From: Pirellulales bacterium
GTDB taxonomy: Bacteria; Planctomycetota; Planctomycetia; Pirellulales; Lacipirellulaceae
Length of the DNA stretch: 48,282 nt
Direction of reading: 5' to 3'
Assembly: GCA_022448265.1 (NCBI GenBank)
Contig: JAKVCC010000005.1
Coordinates: 172,536-220,817, forward strand
Both the position numbers and the translations under genes were made by a program. A model generated the notes under the pieces. That model ran no database searches, was not told where the DNA came from, and saw only the letters and a program-made list of their open reading frames with translations. Below are positions 24,279 to 32,334 of this stretch, one piece after another. The first letter of the stretch is position 1. The number at the start of each line of letters is the position of its first letter.

Positions 24279-26984
24279 ATGGCCGAGCTGAAAACGTTTC
24301 TGTTTACCGACATTTTCCGTAGCGTCGATCTGAAGAATGAGATGGTCGGCCGAAGCGTGACGGAGCGCGATCAGGCCTTTATCGAAACCATCCTCACGCC
24401 CCATCGGCAACGCATCGAAGGGCACTTGGAAGAGCATGGCGGGCGCGTGGTGTCGACGGCCGGCGACGGCCATTTCTTGGTGTTTGACAATACGGTGCGT
24501 GCGGCCCTGTGGGCCGTCGACGTCCAGTGCGATCATCGCGACAATCGGATCCAGACTCCCGGTGATGGCCATGTCGAAGTGCGGATCAGCATTCACGTCG
24601 GCGTGCCTCAGGCCGATCCGTGCGACCCACATAACTTTGTTGGCAAGAGCGTTGATTACGCGTCCCGTTTGAATGACTACGCACAGGGGTCTCAGGTCCT
24701 GGTTTCCCGCAGTGTCATGGCTATTTTGCACGACGTGGGCCTCGAAGGCATCGACTTCCATCCGCATGGCCGGCGGCATTTGAAGGGAATTGGGCGCGTC
24801 GAAGTTTATGAACTTCTGTACGACTCCAGTCAGCCAGCGCCCCTTCGACAACGCCCGGCAAGCCAGTCCGACCGCCAATGGACGGTGTTGCCGACCGAAG
24901 GCCTAGACGAAACGCGCGAAGGGGGTCTGGCATCGGATGCCGCCATTGCGTCGACGGAGATGCTCAAGCGGGTCGGCAACTATGAACTCGAAGAGCGACT
25001 TGGCAGCGGAGGCATGGGCGATGTTTACAAGGGTCGCCATATTCAATTTGGCCGCGAGCGCGCGATCAAAGTCATCAAGCCACAATATGTTGCATCCGGC
25101 AATGAGGATGTGATCAGCCGCTTCTATCGCGAGATAAAAGCGGTTGGCGCTATGGAGCACAAAAATATTGTAGTGGCGATCGATTCTTCTGCCCCCACCG
25201 ACAAGCATCACTATCTGGTGATGGAATACATAGACGGGGTGGCTTTGAATGATTTAGTGGATCAGGTGGACCATCTTTCGCTCGCCAACGCTTGTGAGGT
25301 GGTACGTCAGGCCGCGCGAGGGCTGCAGTACATTCATCGTCATGGCATGGTACACCGCGACATGAAGCCGTCAAACTTGATGCTCACGTTGGTGGACGGC
25401 GACGGCATGGCTACCGACTCCTCTCAGGTTCAGTTCGCCGAAGGCGTCCAGGGTGTTGTGAAGATTCTTGATCTGGGGCTAGCACTTTTGTCTGAGGAAA
25501 AGCATGATCGGGTCACGCGCTTTGACAACAAGGCGATGGGCACCGGCATGTACATGTCGCCTGAGCAGTGGAAGACGACAAGCGTCGATATTCGTGCCGA
25601 TATCTACAGCTTGGGCTGCACGCTCTATCATCTGCTCGCGGGCAACCCGCCTTTTTTCGACACGGATTTGCGACCCGAGAAGGCGCACGAAAAATCGCGG
25701 CTCCCACCCATCCGTGTCGGGACCCCATTGCCGCGCAAACTTTGGGAAGTGCTGCGGAAGATGATGGCAAAACAGCCCGATGATCGCTATGGTACTCCCG
25801 CAGAAGTTGCTGTCGCTTTGCTGCCGTTTACCGAGGGACACAATCTGGCCAGCTTGGTGCGGAACTACACGCATTCGGATGCCGAGTCCAGCTCGCATCA
25901 CCACACGCGTTCCGACTCGTGTACCCGTATAGACACTTGGCTCTCTCGCGCCAGTCACATTTGCCCTAACGGGCGATGGCTGCTCAGCCGCGGCCTGCCC
26001 TTACTGTTGGTGGGAGGGTTGCTGGCCGGATTATTTTGGAAAATTGAGCAGGGCAACAAACAGACGATTGCCAACGCCATGCGGCGCGAAAAAAACAGCC
26101 TGCTCAAATTCGCGGAAGAAGTGGCTGAGGACAAGATCAGTCCTGAGATTACCGAGCGATTTGAAATCTTGCTCCAAGGCGCCAGCGATCCGGAATTGAT
26201 CGCGATGATGGAGGTGTTTAGCGAACAAGAGGCGCGTGCCAAGGGGAGCGATTATCCTCTCGCCAAATGGATCGAAAAGCAGCGAAAGGATCATGGCGTT
26301 GAATTCAGATCTAGCAGTTGGTTTATCAATGATGCGCAGGGACGGCAGATTTCTCGTCATCCGCTCCTCGATAAAGATGGCCAGATCGTTTCGACATTTA
26401 TGAATGATTTCTCATTCCGAGATTATTTCCATGGTGAAGAAAAGGACCGGTCTCCTGACAACACGGCGGGAGTCAAGCCGATCACGGCACCGAATATCAG
26501 TGCAATCTACGAGAGCCGTAATAGTGGTAAGCTCAAAGCAGCCTTCTCGGTGCCCATTTGGTCGGCACATGAAGACCCCGCTGCCCGTCGCCAGCTAGGC
26601 GTCCTCTCCAGTTCGTTCAACTTGGGTGAATTCGAAATATCGGACCTTAGTTACAGCGCAGGAAAACAGGTCATACTGGTTGATTTGCGTCGCGACTTCC
26701 TAGATGGCACGGCCCGGCAAGGACTCATTATCAATTACGACGACCAGAGTATTTGGAAGCAGGAGATTCCACCACGCATCGATTCTCGAGTTCTTGCAGC
26801 CCTGGAATCTCCCCACGAGAACTTTGTGGCTGGTTATCACGACCCGTTATCGGTTAAGGCCAAGACCACGTATTGGGGCGCCTTTAAGGGCGTGACCTAC
26901 AAGATTTCCCATCCCGTCACGGGCCACCTCCAAGAGGTGCCTGCCGGATGGTTCGTGCTGGTACAAACGGAAGCCATACAGTAA
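24279..26984 (+). CDS. Receptor-type fusion: class III cyclase-like domain, Ser/Thr kinase, membrane segment, extracytoplasmic sensor
   Basis: The 901-aa product starts best at ATG 24279 (MAELKTFLFTDIFRSVDLKN). Residues ~1-185 are a class III nucleotide cyclase homology domain. Metal aspartates D11 (FTDI) and D63 (AGDG) and R130 are kept, but the specificity Lys is S59, the specificity Asp is N119 and the transition-state Asn is D126. Residues ~234-505 are a Hanks-type kinase: LGSGGMGDVYKG, AIKVIK, HRDMKPSN (catalytic D361), ILDLGLA and GTGMYMSPEQW, so it looks active. A transmembrane helix (LPLLLVGGLLAGLFW) lies near 570-590. The last ~300 residues resemble a Cache/PDC-type ligand sensor (SSSWFINDAQGRQISRHPLL). 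It is probably a membrane receptor kinase. The cyclase part may be regulatory or use a different nucleotide. Confidence 0.85.
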   Translation: MAELKTFLFTDIFRSVDLKNEMVGRSVTERDQAFIETILTPHRQRIEGHLEEHGGRVVSTAGDGHFLVFDNTVRAALWAVDVQCDHRDNRIQTPGDGHVEVRISIHVGVPQADPCDPHNFVGKSVDYASRLNDYAQGSQVLVSRSVMAILHDVGLEGIDFHPHGRRHLKGIGRVEVYELLYDSSQPAPLRQRPASQSDRQWTVLPTEGLDETREGGLASDAAIASTEMLKRVGNYELEERLGSGGMGDVYKGRHIQFGRERAIKVIKPQYVASGNEDVISRFYREIKAVGAMEHKNIVVAIDSSAPTDKHHYLVMEYIDGVALNDLVDQVDHLSLANACEVVRQAARGLQYIHRHGMVHRDMKPSNLMLTLVDGDGMATDSSQVQFAEGVQGVVKILDLGLALLSEEKHDRVTRFDNKAMGTGMYMSPEQWKTTSVDIRADIYSLGCTLYHLLAGNPPFFDTDLRPEKAHEKSRLPPIRVGTPLPRKLWEVLRKMMAKQPDDRYGTPAEVAVALLPFTEGHNLASLVRNYTHSDAESSSHHHTRSDSCTRIDTWLSRASHICPNGRWLLSRGLPLLLVGGLLAGLFWKIEQGNKQTIANAMRREKNSLLKFAEEVAEDKISPEITERFEILLQGASDPELIAMMEVFSEQEARAKGSDYPLAKWIEKQRKDHGVEFRSSSWFINDAQGRQISRHPLLDKDGQIVSTFMNDFSFRDYFHGEEKDRSPDNTAGVKPITAPNISAIYESRNSGKLKAAFSVPIWSAHEDPAARRQLGVLSSSFNLGEFEISDLSYSAGKQVILVDLRRDFLDGTARQGLIINYDDQSIWKQEIPPRIDSRVLAALESPHENFVAGYHDPLSVKAKTTYWGAFKGVTYKISHPVTGHLQEVPAGWFVLVQTEAIQ

Positions 26985-27016
26985 TGGGCCTCTTAGGGCG
27001 CAGCAACCGGCCTTGA

Positions 27017-28060
27017 TCACCGCTGGTGGCGATCCAAAAACCAGTTTGCGGCGCCAGCAACGACGTGTTGCAAGAGCGTTGCCATGACGATCATCAGAAT
27101 CACGCGGGGTTCTTCCTGCAGCACCTCGCCCGCCAGCACGAGGGCCAGCCCAGTGTGTTTCATGCTGAAACCAAAGGTGAGCGATGCCCGCGATGCCAGG
27201 CCAAGGTCGAGCAGATGGGACAGAACCCACGCGCTGACGATGCCGATTAGCGAGAGGCTTACAGCGAGCCCGCCGGCAACAATTAGGGTCGTCGCACCTT
27301 CCTCTTCTAACACGCGCGGCAGGGCCAGTGCGGCATTGGCGTAGTTAAGCGTTAGTAGTGCTATAGCGCTTACCAGGCGAAGCAATCCACGTGCACGATC
27401 GACACGTTCCGGACCGGCAAGCACGTTGAATAGCGTTCCGGCACTGGCGGGCAGGATCACCCAGATAATAAAGAATATTCCGGAAAACTTTCGCACCAAT
27501 TCTGCGCACTGCTCGGTTTCCTGGCCGGAAAGCGACAGGCCCATGAAGTTGAGCATCTGGGGCGTGGCCAATGGGCACAACACGATGGTGAGTATGATCA
27601 GACCCAGCCCAAGTACCACGTTGCCGCGCGCGTTTTGGGCCCATGCGACCGACGAATTCGCCACCGGCATGGCGGCCACGATGGCCAATCCGACCAGCAT
27701 ACCGCCTGCCAGGGAGTTTCCCATCAGCCAGGGAAGAATCCATCCCAGCGCACTGACGAACAAGCTGGGCACAAGCCAAACGGCCAGCAGCCCCAGCAGC
27801 AGTATGCCCGGGCGCTGTATCAAGCCGCGTATTTGCGACCCGCGCACGACCGCTGAGGCACTAAACAGAAGCGTCGCCAGCAGCAGCATGGACGCTGTCA
27901 AGTCGTCGCCAAGCGAAAATTCCCGAATGGCCAACCCGGGGCCAGGCAACAGCGCGGCCAGCAGGTAGCTCGCCAAGAGCAACCAGAGGAAATGGCGGTG
28001 GACTGCGTCGACCACGACGGTCAAGCGATTGGCACCGGGGCTGCTGTCGGAAGATGCCAT
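27017..28060 (-). CDS. BASS-family (bile acid:Na+ symporter-like) transporter
   Basis: The 347-aa integral membrane protein has about ten hydrophobic segments from FLWLLLASYLLAALLPG to the C-terminal MIVMATLLQHVVAGAANWFL. The order fits the BASS fold. The crossing region MPVANSSVAWAQNARGNVVL corresponds to the discontinuous ion- and substrate-binding helix with its Asn/Ser-rich motif, and the second repeat has FGFSMKHTGLALVLAG. The substrate cannot be told: family members carry bile acids, pantoate, pyruvate or sulfated compounds. It converges with the receptor kinase gene 32 nt away. Confidence 0.75.
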   Translation of the reverse strand: MASSDSSPGANRLTVVVDAVHRHFLWLLLASYLLAALLPGPGLAIREFSLGDDLTASMLLLATLLFSASAVVRGSQIRGLIQRPGILLLGLLAVWLVPSLFVSALGWILPWLMGNSLAGGMLVGLAIVAAMPVANSSVAWAQNARGNVVLGLGLIILTIVLCPLATPQMLNFMGLSLSGQETEQCAELVRKFSGIFFIIWVILPASAGTLFNVLAGPERVDRARGLLRLVSAIALLTLNYANAALALPRVLEEEGATTLIVAGGLAVSLSLIGIVSAWVLSHLLDLGLASRASLTFGFSMKHTGLALVLAGEVLQEEPRVILMIVMATLLQHVVAGAANWFLDRHQR

Positions 28061-28165
28061 GTTTTGCAGCAGGGACGTGGTGATCAGTGATATCGGCCCA
28101 GAACGGGATCCAGGATACCAGAACGGTAGTTACATTTCATCGGCATTGACACCCGATGCGCTCGG

Positions 28166-28342
28166 ATGGAGATCTCAAGCGATCTGTGTGACTATGCGCG
28201 CCGTTTCTCAGTAGGAGTGTCACAGATTTGGGAAGCGCTTATACTCGGAGTTCCCACGGCACTCGCGCCTGAAGATCGCCGCATGGCAGTGGCTGGCATG
28301 CGGCTCATGGGCCCCGTCGTTTTGAAGCTTGTCTTGCAGTAG
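28166..28342 (+). CDS. Possible 58-aa protein, doubtful
   Basis: ATG 28166 to TAG 28340-28342 encodes MEISSDLCDYARRFSVGVSQ and onwards through an amphipathic to hydrophobic stretch ending VVLKLVLQ. The translation has protein-like composition, but there is no Shine-Dalgarno sequence and I recognise no family. The frame is open from 28130. It could be a chance ORF or the remnant of a larger gene. Confidence 0.2.
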   Translation: MEISSDLCDYARRFSVGVSQIWEALILGVPTALAPEDRRMAVAGMRLMGPVVLKLVLQ

Positions 28343-28594
28343 TTAGGCCAGTTGCAAACGGAAGTCGACGCCGTGGAAAACCCCTTGCGCGACCGAGACG
28401 CGGCCATTCAGCAAATCGTCGGAAGATGTCGCCGACACAGCTCCGGGAGTAGTATTGGGATTGGCGCTGTGCAGCCAACTGTAAAAATAATTAGACGGAA
28501 AACTCGAGATTATTTGCAGCGATGCGAGTGTGGCAGTGACGTTGTATCTGCTGCTCGCCATATAAGTGTGCTCCCCCGTGTGGGTCGTGAGCAA
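28343..28594 (-). CDS. Possible small Ser/Thr/Asn-rich protein, doubtful
   Basis: A minus-strand frame from TTG 28592-28594, or better ATG 28559-28561 (MASSRYNVTATLASLQIISS), runs 72-83 residues and ends GVFHGVDFRLQLA. Alternating small/aromatic residues and the Phe-Arg-Leu-Gln ending resemble outer-membrane strands, but no family is recognised. It ends exactly where the plus-strand 58-aa ORF ends. Confidence 0.22.
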   Translation of the reverse strand: MLTTHTGEHTYMASSRYNVTATLASLQIISSFPSNYFYSWLHSANPNTTPGAVSATSSDDLLNGRVSVAQGVFHGVDFRLQLA

Positions 28595-28797
28595 ACCGGC
28601 TACCGCCTAGTGGCCGCAGTAGCCGCAGCCTAGGCCAAGCGATATAATGGAGGCCCTGCGCAATCCTCCCGCCCTATTTCTAGCAGCCCTACAGGGCCCG
28701 AACGGCCCATGACGGGCCGCGCCCGGCGCCGACCCGTACGAGCATTTCGTTTTTATCCAGTTCGCAATCCTCAATCCGCAACCCGGGCCCCCATCCG

Positions 28798-31647
28798 ATG
28801 CAAACAGACGAACTGCGGGAAAAATACCTAACCTTCTTCCAGTCCAAAGGCCATAGCCGTCAACCGAGCGACGTCCTTGTTCCGACTTGGGATCCCAGCG
28901 TACTCTTTACTCCGGCGGGGATGAACCAATTCAAAGACCACTTTCTCGGAAAAACAAAGCTTGATTTCACCCGGGCGACGACCTGTCAAAAATGTCTACG
29001 TACCGGCGATATAGATAACGTGGGCCGCACTGCCTATCACCACACGTTTTTTGAGATGCTGGGCAATTTTTCTTTCGGCGATTACTTCAAACGTGAAGCA
29101 ATCCATTGGGCGTGGGAGTTTCTGACTGAGAAACAATGGCTGGGACTGGAACCCGAACGGCTGAGCGTCACTGTCTACAAAGACGACAAAGATGCCGCCC
29201 AGATTTGGGCCAGCGAAATCAAGCTGCCTGACAGCCGTATTGAGTGGATGGACGAAGACGAAAATTTTTGGCCTGCCAGTGCTCCCAGCCAGGGTCCCGA
29301 CGGGGTTTGCGGGCCGTGCAGCGAGATTTATTATCATCCCGGCCAGCCTTCCGAATTGGGGGGCGATTCGGTAGAGATTTGGAACTTGGTCTTTACGCAG
29401 TTTAATCGGATTGGCAATCCGCCAGACAATCTGCGACCGCTGCCATCCCAGAATATCGACACGGGAATGGGTCTGGAACGCACAGCGGCCACACTGCAAG
29501 GAGTGTCTACGAATTACCACATAGACATTTTGCGGCCCCTGGTTGAGGCGGCTGCTGAGGTATGTGGCGTGCGCTACCAGCCTGAGAGCGAAACGGGTCG
29601 TCGCTGCCGGCGCATTACCGATCACGTGCGGGCGTGTACGTTTGCCGTTCACGAAAACGTCTACCCTGGCGCCAACAAGGAAAAATACGTGGTTAAACGC
29701 TTGCTCCGTCGGGCTGTACTTGATGGACACCAGCTGGGTTTGCGGGAGCCGTTTTTGCACCAGTTAGTGCCTCAAGTTGTTGCCGTGATGCAAGGCGCTT
29801 ACCCCGAACTTGTGGAAACGACTGAGCGTGTGGCGGGAGTCATTAAGAATGAAGAGGCAAACTTTTTTGGTACGATCGACGCGGGGCTCAGCCGCATCGA
29901 GCACGTATTCGACGACATGCGTTCCAAGGACCGGGTGAAAGTCGAAGGGGACATCGCTGCGGAACTGTATCAAACCTTTGGCGTGCCTCCCGAACTGTTC
30001 GAGTCTTTGGCTGCGGAACGCAACTTGGCTTTTGATTGGGACGCTTACGCGCAGGCCATGGAGTTACACGGCGAGGTCTCCGGGAAATTGCAACATACGG
30101 TTATGGGGGCTAAGGGCCCCATCGATTCGCTCAAGCATGCACTGCATGGCACGGAATTTGTGGGCTACGAATCGACCGAGGTCGCGGCGGTCGTGAAAGG
30201 CATTGTGGCGGGTTCGCCGCCAGACGATCATCTTTGCGACCAAATGGAAGAGCAAGGCCGCGACAGTGCAGTACGTGTGGTGCTCGACAGCACCCCGTTT
30301 TACGGGGAGAGCGGTGGGCAGGTCGGCGATACGGGGGAACTCGTGGGTGAGTCTTTCGTGTTTGAGGTGACTGACTCGCAGAAAGACGGTCAGCTTTTTA
30401 TCCACCACGGGCACTTAAAATCCGGCGTCATGCTTGAAGGTGACACCGTTTCCGCCCGTGTGAATACGGAGCGCCGCGACGCCATTCGCCGCGCACACTC
30501 CGCCACGCATATTCTGCACCACGCACTGCAAACGCACTTGGGATCCCATGCCCAGCAGCAGGGTTCCAAAGTCGATGCTGACTGGCTTCGCTTCGACTTT
30601 ACAAACTTGAGCCCGGTCACGAGTGATCAACTGGCTGCCATTAGCAAGGACGTCACAGCGAGGGTTTTGGCAGCCGAACCGGTTTCCTGGGAAATTCTTC
30701 CACTTGCCGAAGCGCGTCGGCAGGGGGCGATGATGCTCTTTGGTGAAAAGTATCCCGACCCGGTCCGCGTGGTCTCGATGGGCAGTCCTCCAGAAAGGGC
30801 GTTTAGCAAGGAATTATGCGGCGGAACCCATTTGCAAAATACCAGCCAGATCGAAGCTTTTGAGATCCTTAGCGAGGAAGGTGTTTCGGCAGGGACCCGC
30901 CGCATCACCGCGATAACCGGCCGGCGTGCCGCGGAATTCGCCGATCAGACCCTGGAGGCGCTAGAGCGCGCGGCGGAATTGATTGGATGCGCTCCCATCG
31001 CAGTTCCGTCTCGCAGCGAAGCGATCCTCAATCGACAGCGAGGACTTAAAAAACAGCTTGCCTCAGGCGGTACGTCAACCGCTTTCCCAGCGGTGGAAGA
31101 GCGGCCAGATGAGGGCGTCGAGACGCTTGGTGCAGTGGAGGTGAAAGCCATCTTGGCCGACACTGCGCAACTGCTGTCGGTCGCGCCGCTCGCAGTGGTG
31201 GAGCGGCTTTCGGCGCTCCAGCAAGAAGTTGCCGCGCTTGAAGAGCGACTGGCGGTGCGCGCAGCGGCGGGACCGCTAACGGCCGACAGTTTGATGGAAG
31301 AGGCGGAAGCGATGGGCAGCGCCACAATCGTCATTGCCGAGGCCCCTACGGCTGAGGCGAATCTGATGCGGCAACTGATCGACCAGATTCGCAAAAAAAC
31401 GGGCACCAGCGCGGTTCTGTTGGCCAGCATCCAGGGCCAGGACAAAGTGACGCTGGTGGCTGGAGTTTCGCCCGATCTCCAGGAAAAAGGGGCGCACGCG
31501 GGCAACTGGATTCGTCCGGTCGCGCAAGTGCTCGGCGGCGGCGGCGGCGGGCGGCCCGACATGGCCCAAGCAGGTGGCAAAAAGCCCGCCTGCTTACCGG
31601 AAGCGCTAGCCGTGGCCAAAGAAACGATTGCCGCCATGCTCAATTAA
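28798..31647 (+). CDS. alaS: Alanyl-tRNA synthetase
   Basis: Class II synthetase that charges tRNA-Ala and edits Ser/Gly mischarging. The 949-aa product is complete. It has the catalytic domain with MQTDELREKYLTFFQSKGH, motif 1 (TTCQKCLRTGDIDNVG), HHTFFEMLGNFSFGDYFK and the GMGLERTAA motif. The editing domain has zinc ligands in AHSATHILHHAL and ELCGGTHLQNTSQI. The C-Ala domain ends with a Gly-rich GGGGGGRPDMAQAGG loop. The linker near residues 730-780 (ASGGTSTAFPAVEERPDEG) looks slightly expanded. The start at 28798 matches the family N-terminus although no strong ribosome-binding site is seen. Confidence 0.97.
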   Translation: MQTDELREKYLTFFQSKGHSRQPSDVLVPTWDPSVLFTPAGMNQFKDHFLGKTKLDFTRATTCQKCLRTGDIDNVGRTAYHHTFFEMLGNFSFGDYFKREAIHWAWEFLTEKQWLGLEPERLSVTVYKDDKDAAQIWASEIKLPDSRIEWMDEDENFWPASAPSQGPDGVCGPCSEIYYHPGQPSELGGDSVEIWNLVFTQFNRIGNPPDNLRPLPSQNIDTGMGLERTAATLQGVSTNYHIDILRPLVEAAAEVCGVRYQPESETGRRCRRITDHVRACTFAVHENVYPGANKEKYVVKRLLRRAVLDGHQLGLREPFLHQLVPQVVAVMQGAYPELVETTERVAGVIKNEEANFFGTIDAGLSRIEHVFDDMRSKDRVKVEGDIAAELYQTFGVPPELFESLAAERNLAFDWDAYAQAMELHGEVSGKLQHTVMGAKGPIDSLKHALHGTEFVGYESTEVAAVVKGIVAGSPPDDHLCDQMEEQGRDSAVRVVLDSTPFYGESGGQVGDTGELVGESFVFEVTDSQKDGQLFIHHGHLKSGVMLEGDTVSARVNTERRDAIRRAHSATHILHHALQTHLGSHAQQQGSKVDADWLRFDFTNLSPVTSDQLAAISKDVTARVLAAEPVSWEILPLAEARRQGAMMLFGEKYPDPVRVVSMGSPPERAFSKELCGGTHLQNTSQIEAFEILSEEGVSAGTRRITAITGRRAAEFADQTLEALERAAELIGCAPIAVPSRSEAILNRQRGLKKQLASGGTSTAFPAVEERPDEGVETLGAVEVKAILADTAQLLSVAPLAVVERLSALQQEVAALEERLAVRAAAGPLTADSLMEEAEAMGSATIVIAEAPTAEANLMRQLIDQIRKKTGTSAVLLASIQGQDKVTLVAGVSPDLQEKGAHAGNWIRPVAQVLGGGGGGRPDMAQAGGKKPACLPEALAVAKETIAAMLN

Positions 31648-31960
31648 TTGCACCCAGCACGCGCACCCTCCCCTCTCTCAGTACAAGCGATCCCGTGGGA
31701 AATTCGCGTCTCTGCTTGTGTGCCTGAGCCGCCCGCCACAGCAACCGCCAGCGCGCCGGCCAAATTCGTCTAGACAAGGAGTACAAGCCTGGCAGTCTTC
31801 GATCTTTTTCGCTACCGATTGCGTAGAGCATCCGAGCGCATAGTTCGCTCGTTGCTAGGAAGCGAGCGGGTCTAGAACGGCTTTGCATCCAATCTAGCAT
31901 CCAACTATTGGGCATGGCTGCCCCCCTGCGCAGCCCTCTTTTGGAAGTTGGAGGCGGGAA
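31648..31960. other. Intergenic gap between alaS and the STAS gene
   Basis: The gap has no ORF of interest. It contains a small hairpin, CGAGCG (31833-31838) with CGCTCG (31846-31851), and the GGAGG ribosome-binding site of the STAS gene. No T-run terminator was seen after alaS. Confidence 0.5.
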
Positions 31961-32332
31961 ATGTCGAAACTGCACGTGTTAGCGGAACTGGAAGTCGTGG
32001 GTCGCGGGCCCGACTGGTTATTCATCAGGCTGCGTCCCGATCCGGAGCATCTTGACGACTTGGCCGAACGTTTGTGGAAACTCATGAACAAACATTTTAT
32101 TCACCGCCTGGTGCTTGAAATGGACGAGGTCGAGTATCTGCCAAGACGTCTGATTGGCCAGTTGGTGATGTTGCAGAGGCAGGTACTCCAGCACGACGGG
32201 GCGCTCCGGTTGTGCGGCCTCTCCGTGGCCTGTACTGAATCGCTGCACCTGTGCCGGCTGGACCAAGCCTTGCCTAATTTCGTTTGTCGCGAAGACGCCG
32301 TACGCGGCTGCAAGGCAGCCAAGCCGCGCTAA
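31961..32332 (+). CDS. STAS-domain (anti-anti-sigma-like) protein without the usual phospho-Ser
   Basis: The 123-aa single-domain protein starts at ATG 31961 behind a clear GGAGG. It has the STAS layout: strand VVGRGPDWLFIRL, helix HLDDLAERLWKLM, strand HRLVLEMDEVEYLP, helix RRLIGQLVMLQRQVL, strand LRLCGLS and a final helix. In classical anti-anti-sigma factors the loop before the third helix carries a phosphorylated Ser (D-S-S-G). Here that place reads LPRRLIGQL with no Ser or Thr, so switching by an RsbW-type kinase is unlikely. It is isolated, with no kinase or phosphatase gene beside it, and converges with the GH10-like gene 2 nt away. Confidence 0.75.
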   Translation: MSKLHVLAELEVVGRGPDWLFIRLRPDPEHLDDLAERLWKLMNKHFIHRLVLEMDEVEYLPRRLIGQLVMLQRQVLQHDGALRLCGLSVACTESLHLCRLDQALPNFVCREDAVRGCKAAKPR

Positions 32333-32334
32333 GG

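Larger units (their letters stand above)
28061..28797. other. Long gap between the transporter and alaS
   Basis: No established gene is visible in these 737 nt. It contains two weak ORFs on opposite strands (28166-28342 plus, 28343-28594 minus) that meet end to end. It also contains a TATAAT at about 28643 with no good -35, and a GGCCC/GGGCC-rich inverted stretch (~28695-28720) in the alaS leader. Confidence 0.45.
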
